Source of the DNA: Pithys albifrons albifrons
Lineage: Eukaryota > Chordata > Aves > Passeriformes > Thamnophilidae
Length of the DNA: 64,000 nt
Assembly (NCBI RefSeq): GCF_047495875.1
Contig: NC_092470.1
Location: forward strand, 18,340,001 to 18,404,000
Direction: 5' to 3'
Shown: positions 25,601 to 37,600 of the stretch, piece by piece
Numbering within the stretch: position 1 is the stretch's first letter
How the letters are laid out: each line of letters begins with the position of its first letter
Notes under the pieces: model-generated
The model's input: only the letters and a program-made list of their open reading frames with translations
The model's database searches: none
What the model was told of the DNA's origin: nothing
Position numbers and translations under genes: made by a program

Positions 25601-27196
25601 TGCAGACCCCAAGGAAACACAGGCTGTCATTGTTCCTACCAGGCTTTGCCATGTCAAACATGCTCCATGTAGGCGTCACCCCTCCCAGCTCACTGGCCAC
25701 AGCACTGATGGGAGGGCCCAGGAGTGGCACCAGGGCAATGCTTTTGACCCAAGGGCTGCTGAATGACAGGATTTGCCCTCTTTTTTTCCCGAAACTGAAG
25801 TGAAAGGCAGGGAACAAAAGGCTCTTTCCCAGTGATATTGCCAACTTTGGAAGCATCTCAAGACAGGAAACCAGTGGCACTAGACCTGAAATCCTCAGAC
25901 ACAATCACTGTGGGAATGTTTCCAGTGTTGTCCAATCTCCTTTTGGCTGTGGAGATGGAGCATTATAAGCAAAGGACAAGGAAATCAGAAACCAAGGTCT
26001 GAGCTTTGCAACTGACCATCATCCCTGACTCCCAGCCATGAGCAAGTCGCAACATCCCAGTCTCCCCTTCAGAGAGTGACAAGGTTTCTAATCCTCTCAG
26101 AGCTTCTGCCACAGACTTGAGATATCTCTGGAAGCAATTCCATGGCCATGTAGCTCTGAGCATGCAAAGAACACTTCAGTGTGCTGGGTGGTTTTTTGGC
26201 TCTTAGACAATTTTCCTTGAACTCCCTGCTTTGCCACAGGCCTCCTGTGTGAATCCAGGGCCATGGGGCATCAGCATTTCTGTGACTTGGTCTCCCTAGA
26301 GGAAGATGGGAGATAAAGCCCTTCACCCACTGCACAGCAATGGCACAAAAGGAAACACCCCAAGCACTGGAGAGAAGAGGCAGAAGACCAGACTGACAGA
26401 TGCCCAGTGTAGCTGCCTGGCTGCATTTTACCAATGCCCTTCTAACCTTTAATCTAAGCAATTAGTAACTGAACAACAAATTAGCTGACAGACTCTGCCC
26501 TTCAACAATCTCCCATGCAAATCTCAGCCTCACAGGCATGTCTAATCCTTTGTTTCCAATAGGAAAGGGAGGAGAGGAAGCCTGTTCCCCTCAAAAGGAA
26601 TGCAGAAGTAGAAATGAGAAGAGGATTAAACAAACTGTTTGGCCTGAGAAAACAGAGGCAAGTGGAGCAGAGTCAGCCCATCTCAGAGTGCAGGATCAGG
26701 TTCTGGGTACAGCATCAAGTGAAAATGTGCTGCTGGAGGAAATGGCACAGGCAAGGTCATGGTCAGGTTTTTGAGGGATGCCACCTGCCCTGTCCTGCCT
26801 CTTCAGCCTGAGCTGGGAGCCCTCCCATCTGTATCTCTGCTGTTCTCTCTCCAAACACACTGCTCTCTTCCCCACTCCTTCCCAAAGTGCTGTGTGCTGC
26901 TGGCAGCTGTGTGCAGCCCACTGCCAAGTTCTCTTCAGGAACTGCTCTGTCTATATAACAGTATTCTCTGGCCCTTGCAGGTTGCACAGGGCCTGTAAGT
27001 GTCACATGCTATCACATCAAACAAACATCACGGAACCAAGCCACAAAAGCAGAGACTGCAACGAGAATGAAATCAACAGATGCTTCCCTGGCAGCAACAA
27101 ACCTATCCTCTTACAGGTCATGTAGAGAAGGGTCATTTGAACAGAAAACAGAGCTGAGTTTGAATCAGAACATGTTTTTCATTTTGTCTTTTTTAC
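22636..27196 (-). other. ADAMTS17 intron between window exons 8 and 9
   Basis: This is a 4.6-kb intron. I see no recognisable gene, RNA or repeat element. Confidence 0.8.
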
Positions 27197-27277
27197 CCAG
27201 AAAGCTGTGAGCAGGTTTGTCCTCCACCACTCGGATGCGCCGGGCACCTGCAGGGATCACGGCGGCCTCGATGTAAC
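27197..27277 (-). CDS. ADAMTS17: ADAMTS17 window exon 8: spacer domain, first strand(s)
   Basis: This is the shortest exon found (81 bp). It encodes YIEAAVIPAGARRIRVVEDK, then PAHSFL, flanked by split Gly and Ala codons. The IPAGAR.IxVxE pattern is the canonical start of the ADAMTS spacer beta-sandwich, a cysteine-poor module used in substrate and matrix binding. The acceptor is GTGCCCCAG. The donor is GTAAAAA, with a T-rich intron start. The exon is divisible by three, so skipping it would preserve the frame while deleting spacer strands. Confidence 0.95.
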
Positions 27278-28579
27278 CTGGGGCACAAAGGAGAGAGGGT
27301 GAGAGCAGGGCACAGGCACCAGCCAGGCCATTCTCCCTGAGGAAAACACAACTCCAGGCTGGGCACTGAGTGAGAGACACTCCCAAGGGGAACTCTGTGC
27401 TGGCAGCCAAGTTTCAGTGCGTGGTCCTGCCTGACATCAGAGCCTGAGAACAGCGAGAGGAACCTGCATGTGCTGCTCCGTGGGGACCTCAGGGTGTGTC
27501 AGCCTGAGTGATCTGCCCCCTCCACATCCCCCTGCTTTTCCTGCAGTCCTGACAGGGATGCACAAGGACACTGCAAAGTGTCACTGTCACTGCACAGAAC
27601 AGACATTTAAATCATGTTCCCAAGAGATGCTCCTGCTTTCTCCTCAAAAAGCCCCCAACCCTGGTCAAGGCTGTGGCCAGTGTCAGAAAGGATTCACTTC
27701 CACAAAACTTTGTGATGATGCTAAAACTAAACAGTGGGAATTAGTGGGATAAACGGGGAGAAAAGTAGTTTCCACTGACATTTCAGCTTTATACAAAAGT
27801 TCTGGAGGATACAATGGCAATGGTCTCCTTTGCATTGGGCTGCTGAATGGAATTCCACAGCTTAGATTTACTGCAACAACAGAGCTGAAGGTTTCTCAAG
27901 GACTGACCACTGCTCACCTCTGAACAATTTTTCTACCACCAATTCTGACTAATACAGTAACAGCAGAAATAATCAGGAGCTACAAGGCTCCTATTTTCTC
28001 CCACCATGAAGACATGTGGAGTTACAGGCTTGTTCCATGGGGTGGAAGTGGTGCCTTTAAATGATAAAGCAGAGGAGCACAGGGCCCATTTCAAGGGTCT
28101 GGGAGCCAGGCAGAGTTTTCCCACTGGCTTTGAATCAGTTCTCTGTAAATGACACTAATCTCATCACAGCCATGACTTGACTCCTCCTAATTGGCCACCC
28201 AGTTTACTTTGCAGTATATCACTTGGCACCTTTTGGAAGTTACTGCTGTCCCCTTCCTTTCAGATGTTAAGCAGCTTATCCTGTGTGTTCCCTCATTCCC
28301 TTTTTTGCTCTGTGAAACTGTTCTGTGTCAGTGATGCCTTTATGGGAATTGTGGGAAGTCTGAGAGCACTGAGAAGTGCTGGCATAGAGAGCATCCAGCA
28401 ATGTCTGAGGAGCTATTTTAGGGATGTAAGTGCAGCTGAAGGGCTGTGCCCCTGCTGTGCTGATACAAGGGGGTCTCACAGGAGAGTCATGACAGCCTCA
28501 TGCACCTCAGGACCAGGTGGTTCTCTTGCCACTGGGACATGGAGTGAGACAGATGGGGATTTGGGGCCTCAGATTGTGG

Positions 28580-28609
28580 ATTCATTTCCTGAATATTCAT
28601 TTCCTGAAT
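28580..28609. repeat. Perfect 15-bp tandem duplication
   Basis: ATTCATTTCCTGAAT is repeated twice head to tail without a mismatch. Confidence 0.88.
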
Positions 28610-31474
28610 AAGGCCTGAGCTCTTGGGTTTCATCAGGTGCAGTAGGTGGACAAATGACTTGGTCCAGACACAATCCCTCTTTCCCTGATAGTTGTATCTG
28701 AATGACACTTTCAGCTGAGCCTTCAGCTCAGCTCTCTTTGCACTTCTTCCCCCTCACTGAGGATATCTCAGCACCAGTCAGTCCATCCTTGCAGGAAAAG
28801 CAGAGGGAGGGGCAGCAGAGCTGCAAACCTTGTCTGTGCACAGGAGCCAGAGCTCTCCCAGCTGCTGTTACACACTGGGTTGCACCAGGAAAAATCAGTA
28901 CTTCCAGGGTCAATTTTTTAAAGGCAATCCTGAAATCTGTTAGGAAACCAAAGCAAACAGATGTTGGGTTTTATTCTAGACATTGCCAGGAGTTGTTTTT
29001 TCATCAGCTGAGATACCAAATTACAGTCAAACCTTTCAGATATCAAACATCCCCACTGCACCCCATGCATCTGCATAAAACCCAGCCACCAACCACCACC
29101 AGACATAAGCACACAGCAAAGGTGTCACCAGTGACAGTCCCTCCTAGGAAGCCACTCTGGAACATGCCCAAGCTTCAGGTCATTTAATGTGCCTACTGGG
29201 GGACTACTGACTTAGTTTTTAAAAGCATACAAATGCCCAGAGCTAAACCATGAAGGGATTGGAGACAAGTTCCCCTGAATCCAGTAGAAGCCAGTCACTA
29301 ACTCAGTGAACTCTGGATCCAGCAGCAGCCAGGAGTGTGTCACATTTTAGAGGTGAGTGAGCTGTGGAGCTGTGCTGGAGGTTCAGCTCCAGCCCTAGAT
29401 ACCCTCTTATTTCATCACAGTGCCACGAGAGAAACACCACGTGGAAATGTTAATTTTTATGTTTCTTTTAACAACAGTAAATAGTGCAGTGTATGCTATT
29501 AACAGTGTATTAGTTCTGGAGACTGTTCAGTTTGGTCTTACACCAGATTTTTCTCCTCATGTAATTTCTAATCCTGACTGATGGCTCAGGGGGGTTGAAC
29601 TCACAGCTCCTGAGCAAGAAGAAACACACTGTGTGAACTCACTGAGATGCTGTGGCACAAACCTGCCTGCTGACCTTCCCTCTGCTCTCAGAGAACCACA
29701 AACTGCTTTGCAGCTCTGTGATCTGACCTGTCCTTTCAGAGGAGAAGCACAAGTCTTGGGCATGTCCCACCAGCAGCATCTTGGCACTCTCATTAATGAT
29801 GTCCAGCAATACTGTGTGAGTTAGTGGTCAGATTCCACTGCAAACAGACCAGACACCATCCATGCAAATCTGCCACAGCTACAAACTCAGGCTGCCACCA
29901 CCACTCCACTCTGCTCCTCGGAGCTGGTGTGAGGCTTCTGGTCACAGATTCCTGATCTTTGAGACAACTGCACCAGGAAACACCTCCAGTGTTCTCCAAG
30001 CACATTTTATGAAGCAAACTGTGACTGCAGATTGCCAGAAAGATTATCAAGTGTTAGCTAGAAGGACCAAAAAAAGTCTCAGGGTTGGCTATGAGTCAAG
30101 GACTCTCAAAGCTCTGTTAGGTCTTGGGATAATTGTCTGCAAGGCAGGGGTTAGCAAGGCTGGGCTTAAAGCTCTGCTTTAAATGAGGAACTGGTTAAAG
30201 ACTGATGAGATTTGGCAACTATCAGGCTGTATTTTTAGTCATTTCACCCATAAATCAGACTGTTAAGATGAAGCTTTGAAAATACAACAGGAGAAGTTCA
30301 TTATTTGATAATTTATAGTGCTGCATGTAGTATACTCCACCTTGGGAACAGTTACTTTGGCACACACCAATCTTTCTGGATAATCTGCATTACATCAGTG
30401 TCTCAGGAATGTAAGACTGTGATTGAAGCAAATCCTAGATACAAATTATATGGTGCAACTGGTATTAGGAGAGACACCAGAACAAAGAGGTGGCTTTGTC
30501 ATCAAGGAGATTAATATGTGAGCAGTGGCTACTGTATCTTCATTTAAATGCTGGAGAGATTTGCAAGAGGAAAGCAGCCCACACAGAAAAATCCATTGTT
30601 AGCCATTGTTATTACTCCCAGAAAGAACAGAAAGTTTAGTGTGAACTTCAGAATGTCACTGATCTACACCCAAACTGCCCTTCTGGTTCACATTGCAATG
30701 AGAGACGGACTCTGAGGTAAAGGAAAAATTATCCCATGGCTGAAAGTGCCCGTCTCTGGGCACTGCACCTTCCCATCCTACCCCTGGTGTGAGAAAGTCA
30801 ACACTGTTCAGCCCACCAGCAAACTCCCCAGAAGGGAACAAAGCCCAGGGTAGGAGCCAAGGAGCCCAGAGTGCCCTTCCTCCCCCCCAGCCACAGCCAG
30901 CACAGCTTCTGGAATATTCCAGGGACAGGCACCAGCTGGGCATGGCAGGCTCCAGGACCCTTCCCACCTGGCACTTTGTTGCAGGGGAGTGTGAATTATG
31001 CCTCTATTGCCCAAATAGTTGTGATGATTCTCCCTTGAGAACAAACCCTCCCCTGGCACCTGCCACTTCCAGCCATGGGATAGCTCCTTTGGAGGACAGT
31101 CATTCCACTGCAGAGCCATGGATACATTTCAAAGCCTCCTACTGGGTGCTGTGAAGTTGGTGGCTGGGATTTCTAACTTGCATGTGCTGCTTAAACCCTT
31201 GTAAGTTGATATATACTCAAAGTCCTCACCCCCAGAGTCAGCCCTGGGGCTCTGTTTTCTCATCATTTAGATGTACATCCTATTGATAAAAAAGACTTTT
31301 TTTGTGTGGGCTAAAGATGCTTGTAGGCAGCACTACTGTTCAAACTTTCAAATAAAAGCTGGGCAAGCAGCATATGCAATAAAAACCCCTGCTTTTCCAC
31401 TGTCTTAAAAAGAAAAATTGCTAGCAAAGATAAATGATAATTACAACAACTGGCATATCTCATCTAATTGACCA

Positions 31475-31546
31475 GGTGGTGATGGATCAAAGGTTGGACT
31501 CAAAGATCTTGGAGGTCTTTTCCAAACTAAGTTCTATGATTCTATG
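31475..31546 (+). mobile_element. CR1 LINE 3' end, short
   Basis: Plus-strand AGGTTGGACTCAAAGATCTT, then GGAGGTCTTTTCCAA, and a tail GTTCTATGATTCTATG, the diagnostic CR1 3' octamer repeat. It is the only CR1 here in plus orientation, antisense to ADAMTS17. Confidence 0.88.
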
Positions 31547-34485
31547 TTCTGCCATTAAGAAAAAAATAATCCAAATATCTTTGGTCTTTCTTTTGAATCA
31601 TAAGCAAATGAAACTCTTGATTGGCTGAGACAGATCAAGAGACAGATGCAGGTCTCTGAGGGCAAAGAGCTGTCCTTCATCCCCAGGTCCCCTGCAGGGC
31701 TGCAGGGTGACAGAGGTGGACTTCAGAACTGCTCTGGGTTTGGTTTTGAAGATTATTTCATAGAAATAGGTACAGGGCAAGCTGCCAGTCAGGAGGAAAC
31801 CTCAGTGTGAACAGTGCACTCAGCTGGCCTGACACAGCCAGCCAGCTGCACACACCTGTATGGGATGCTGTTCAGCATCATCAGTAAAGGCTTCTGGCCT
31901 CCTGTCCAACAGGAAAAGAGAATCCATTTCCAGCTGGATCACCCTGGAGCGCAGGTGGTAAGCTCTGACCTGCTGGCCCTCCTGTGAGGCACTCTGAACA
32001 CTGCACCATCATGCCCACCAGGGTGTCAGGACCTCTGTGGCATTAAAGTTGGAAAAAAGAAGGAATAGGCCTGGTTCTTTTTGCTTGGCTAATGAAACTT
32101 TGGCTTTCTTTCATGCAGGTTCTCTCTAAGGAAAGATCTGTACTTTGCATCTCTGACAAAGCAAGTGAAACAGTAAAAGGACTTGAAGTTTATCCATGGC
32201 TTTTGACACCAAATTTCCCCATCTAATCCAACCAAGAGAAGACAAAGAACCAACACCAAAGGATGGCACCAACACCCACTGACACTGCAAACAGCATTCA
32301 AGTATCTTACACGAGAAACACTTGGGAACAGCCTTTGCCTTTGCCATCACACATGTGGAAACCTTCTTACAATGACTATTGGTTACTAAGAGACAGAAAG
32401 GAGTTGGCAGGGGTTTAGTTCAGGTCACAGGGCTGGACAACATCACTGCAATCCCAGGGCACAGAGGGACCAGCCCTGCAGTGACCCCAACAGACACCAC
32501 TCCAAAGCAATCCCTGTGCTGATGTCTGAAGTCTGTGATCCTCTGAAATCATAACAGAACAGCACACTTGGTGTGTTGGCCTCGACTGGGATCGCAGCAG
32601 CTTCATGGGGATATGCCACTGACCTGAGCAGTCATTTACACCCAACCCTTGGCTCTGTCACCACAGTCACACTGTGAGTTCTCCTCTGCCACAGCTGCTG
32701 GCAAATTTGTGCATGTATTTGTTTATTAAAGAAAAAGGGCCATTTTTAATTAAATAATCCCAAGTCCACTTGTGGTGCCTCAGACCCAGCCCTGGCGCTT
32801 TGCCTTCTGCATGAGATTCAGTGAGTTCTCCTGAGGACCTGATTCTGCAAAGCAGCAGTGTGTGAATAGACACTCATGGGAGTAAACATTAAATTCATTT
32901 ACCTTTCAAATTAAACTAAAAAAAAATCTAACAAATGCTTATGGGATTATAATGGAAAAAACCTAATTATCTTCTAGATTATGCGAGATGGGTAAAGGTG
33001 GAAACACCACAGTGACAAAGCAACAGTTTGAAAGGTTTGTGCTTCTGAGATGATCAGCAAAGAATCCAAATGCTGGAACTCTGTCCCTGAGTCAGTCAGA
33101 CATCCCTTCACTGGGGGTGAGAGTCTCCTGCAGCGTCCTGGCAGCCACTGAAGGCTCCAACTGTTCTGTTCCTACAGCCTTGTAAAGTCACCACTCTCAG
33201 CAGCCTGTCTAGTTGGAAAGGGGTGTAACCTCCTGGCAGGGACCTAGAAATCTCTTAATTATCTGCACAAGAGGTTTTGTGGACTCATTGGAAAAGATAA
33301 AAGACAGTTACTCTTCAGGATCATGTAAGAAGTTCAGGAAAGCTGTAAAAGCTGCTACAGAAATGGAGAACAGGGGTTATTTTTCAACAGTCCCACCATT
33401 TGCCTCAAATGCAAATGCCTGGACATAAGTAGGTGGAAAATAATTGGGACAAAAGAGTTAAAAGCACCAATGTAGGAAACCACTCAACAGGTTGGCCAAG
33501 CAATGCAGCAGCATAAATGTGCTCCAGAGAGATGTGGTGCAGGGGGGAAACCCTCAGAGGAGGTGACACATCCCAGCTGGCTCCATAGGTTAAGGACAAG
33601 GAGGGTGCAGAGGAAGAGCTCCATAAAAAATCAGAGCCTCAGACCTCAGTGCTGAAACCTTGATTAAAGCTGCTGAGCACTGGTGCTGCTTCAGAGACCA
33701 AACAGAACTGAGGTGTGTGTTTAAAGAGGATCTTTATGTGCTTTGTGGAACTTAGTCCTGGAGTAGCACGTGTTGAATGTGGCAATTCTGTACTTACTGA
33801 ATGTGAAATCATTTTTTTCTGGACAATTCCCTCCTCTTGGAGCAGCCTGCAAGTTCTGAACGTGGCTTTCCCTGCCTCTGGCTGATTAGGATGTGTGATA
33901 ACAGGTTTCTCAGAAGTGCAGTAGAGAAACCCTGAAACAAAGACTAATTCAAACACCAAGCTGTACATACATTAATGTTTAACAAGAAATGGAAAAGTCT
34001 TAACTCCAAGTGGAAGCTCCTGTATCCTATAGTGGATACCACGGCTGGCAGGGAATCAGTGAAAATACTCAGAGGGGAGTGCTCCTTCCTTTAGCTGAGA
34101 TATCCTGATCCTGACATCAATCGTGTACAACATGCATCATTCTGAGCCCTCAAAGAGCTCAAGGATGGTGCTCAAATCCAACTTCCCCCACTGAAACAGA
34201 GACTGTGACTTTGTCTCTTATTTAAAGCATCAGCACCAGTGGCATTCAACATGAGAAACACAACTCACCCTGAATTTCAGACAGAGGCAATGGCTGGTGT
34301 CTGGGCCACTGGGCCAGCAGCAGACAGGGCACCACACCCGAAGGGAGCTGGGTTTGGTTTGTGTGTGTTACATGCTCACCAGAGCAGAGGGTCCAAGGCT
34401 ACCCAAGAGGCTTTCCTGCCACTCCACCCCCCCAGGCAGCTCAGAGAAGCCCCACTCCCCTGCCACGCTCGGGGGGCTCACTCAC

Positions 34486-34606
34486 CCATGCCCTTGGTGT
34501 GGTTGAAGTCACCCTTGACCACTTTGCAGGTCTTCCCATCTCCACTGCAGACCCCACAACGATCCTCCTTCGCGGCTGAGCCGATGATTCCGTCGCAGCC
34601 GATTTT
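34486..34606 (-). CDS. ADAMTS17: ADAMTS17 window exon 7: Cys-rich/spacer boundary
   Basis: The 121-bp exon starts in phase 0 with [20 protein letters not shown], then [20 protein letters not shown], plus one base of a Gly codon completed by exon 8. The CGVCxGDG(K/S)TC motif marks the end of the ADAMTS Cys-rich domain. NHT is a candidate N-glycosylation site at the start of the spacer. The acceptor is GTCCGCAG and the donor GTGAGTG. The G base before GT was assigned to the exon by phase with exon 8. Confidence 0.96.
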
Positions 34607-37600
34607 CTGCGGACACCAACCAGAGGCACAGGGTTATTTTGGCTGCAGGGTTAGAGCAGCTCTGAACACTGAGGGCAAGACTGAGAGTGACATCTGAGTG
34701 AAGACCCTGGGAGTCAGGGCAGCACTCAGCTGGAAGGGGCTGGAGTTGGTTGTGCAGCAAAGCCCTTCTCTAACACTCAAAGCATGAATTCTGATTCAGA
34801 TTTAACTGGAGAGAGTTTCACAAACATCAGTTATTCCAGAGACCATCACAGATGCCATACTAACCCACTCCAACTTCCTCCAAACCCAACAGATTGTAAC
34901 TGTTTCAAGTCTATATAGCAATTTCCATCTGAGGAGCTCAAAGACATCCCAGAGAGATGGACCACTAATAGTTTAGAGAAGAGAAAAATGTCATTTCCTC
35001 AAATGAAAATTAAGCTCAGCAACCAAAATCCTGGTCACAGCTCTTCACCACACCAAGATTCAGAGTAATTACAATTCTATTGAATGAGCTGTGTTTGGGA
35101 TCAGGATCTTAACAGGAAGTGCAACATTCAGTTCTCATCACACTTTTGCAACACCTGAGAAAAGACCTCATTAATCAGATCTCTGCAGTGCAAGAGTAGT
35201 TCAATGGAAGCAGGTCAGACTCACATTTGGCCAATTCACCTCTCAAAACTGTGTACACAATGATGAAATTCTCCATGTGCTTGCACTGTATTAAGCACAG
35301 ACATTCAACTGGAAAATAAATTCTAACAATTGCACCCAAAGCCTCATTTTAAATGGTATTTTCATAATTCTCCACACCTACCCAAACCTTTTCTAATTAA
35401 AGACCCACAGCTTTGCTTCCACAGATGGGAATTACTAGAACAGTCACAGTATTCTTCCTGTAGCTACTGGGATTGTCACCATAACCTTCCCCACTCACAA
35501 AGCATTTACAGGTTATGATGGTGGACACTCCACATTTGTAGATCTTGAGGCTGACAAGACTTAATTAATCTATATAAATTGTATTCTGTCCATGTAAGGC
35601 CCTCAAAATAAGCAGCAATTCACCCTCAAAATATAAATTTCCACTGAAATGAGAGTTGTCATTATGCAAGTTATTAGCAGAGATTGCAGCATTAAAAATG
35701 AGTTAAAGTTTTATTCCGTGCAGATAAACAGTTTCTTGGCAAATGACTTTGCAGGACTGTCACTAATAAGACTTATTTGAGTGAGGCTCTTGGGTCTCTC
35801 CCTTCTTTGCCTTCCTATAACGAAGCCAGAGGAAAGTTGGAGACATATCTTAGGGAACGATCAAAACAACAAACATTTTGAAAAATAGGGGAAAGCAGGG
35901 AAATATGAAGAGAACTTGGGCTGTTTATGTGAGCCTGTCTGTGTGTAAGCAGCACCATTTGGGCCCCAGCTCCAACATTCCCCCTGTTTCAGGAGACACT
36001 GGCCACTGCCTCCGTCCAGATGTGCTGCGGGGATCAAAGCCCTCAGTCTGTCTGGGTAAATCATTACAGGCTGAGAAAGGATGAGCATCCCCAACAGCCC
36101 CGGGAAATGCTGCTCATTAACCAGCACAGCACAAGAACTTCGGGAAAAAAACTGTGTAAATGGGAGCTGGAAAAGGTGGGAAGAAGACAATGGAGTTTCT
36201 GGCAGTTGCAATTCTCAAGTCTGAGCTTCACACCCGTGTCCAACAAATAATTTTGGGATATTGAATGTGATTCTGCCCCCAGAACAGAAGGATGTCCCAG
36301 CAGTCCTCCATCCAGGAAAATCAGAATGATTTATTAGCACGGCTGCTGAAAGGCAGCTGGAAATCCAGCCTGCCTGGCACCCTGCTGGGATCCTGGAAGG
36401 GCTGCGGCTCATTGGGAACATCCTTTATTGTGCTGCTTTGTCATTAGCACTCTGTGAGCACACCCAGGAATAAAGGGCTCTAATGAGTGTTGAACCACAC
36501 TCATTCCCAGGGCTCCACGAGGAGTCTGCGGCTCTCACGGAGGCAGGGAAGGAACGGGGAGTTGGCAACCACAGGCTGTGCATTTAGGCTGGAGCTTCCC
36601 AGAGAATGGGAAGCAGGGCAAGGCAGCAAAGCCTTGGGAAGGAGGAGTCCCCCCCTCCCTGACACTGGGCTACAACACAAGCCTTTTCCTGCCACATCTG
36701 CCCAGCCACTGACACTCTTGGACTTGAGAGACCCTCTCTGAAGGCACTGAATCCACAAACACATCTCCCCAAACCTTTGCTGGTTTTCACCTTTCATCTT
36801 CACCCCAATTCCCTGTGAGACAAGGAACTGGGAATGGCTCTTGCAGCCTTCCCTTCAATGGCATCAGCTCTCCCAGTCACAGGGCAGACCTTTCCTTCAA
36901 TGGCATCAGCTCTCCCAGTCACAGGGCAGACCTTTCCTTCAATGGCATCAGCTCTCCCAGTCACAGGGCAGACCTTTCCTTCAATGGCATCAGCTCGCCC
37001 AGCCACAGGGCAGACCTTTCCATCAAGGCAGGGCCTGAGGATTGAAGCCCCATGAGTTCCTGGCCAGGAAAAGGCTTCTTACAAAGGAAAATCTTTCAGA
37101 GAGTGTAACACTTTTCTTTCTTGGCCTCAAGATGAAAATTGTTGCATTCTTGCTACTTTATGGGGAAAAAAATACCTTGGAAGCACTTTACTGTTGTCTA
37201 CATAAACATTAGAGCCCGTTTCCCTCTCCCAAAGCCTTCCAATCATCTCCAAGTTGAAAGTGGCTTTAATAACAGTACATTTAATAACACTACATTATGA
37301 AACAGCTTTGGTTAAGATTTGACAATGGGCTCCACAAGCTGTGAAGTCATTTAGAAACACATTAGAGTGACCACCTGGGTCCCTCAGATCCTTCGAGAAC
37401 TTCCCACACGGAAAAGGTGGCCACTCTTAGAACAAGGTAAAGGGGAGGAGATGAGGCTGGAAGGGCAGAACACAGTGGGCACTGCCCTTCTGGAGGAAAG
37501 CACCTGCCAGCAGCCCTTGCACTGCTCCCTGAGAGGTTCATCCAGGCTTCTCCAAGGTGTGAAAGCCTCTGGGAGTCCAGCACAGGGTGGAAAAGTTGGA

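Larger units (their letters stand above)
27278..34485 (-). other. ADAMTS17 intron between window exons 7 and 8
   Basis: This 7.2-kb intron contains a short plus-strand CR1 3' end (31475-31546) and a perfect 15-bp direct duplication (28580-28609). Nothing else was recognised. Confidence 0.8.
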
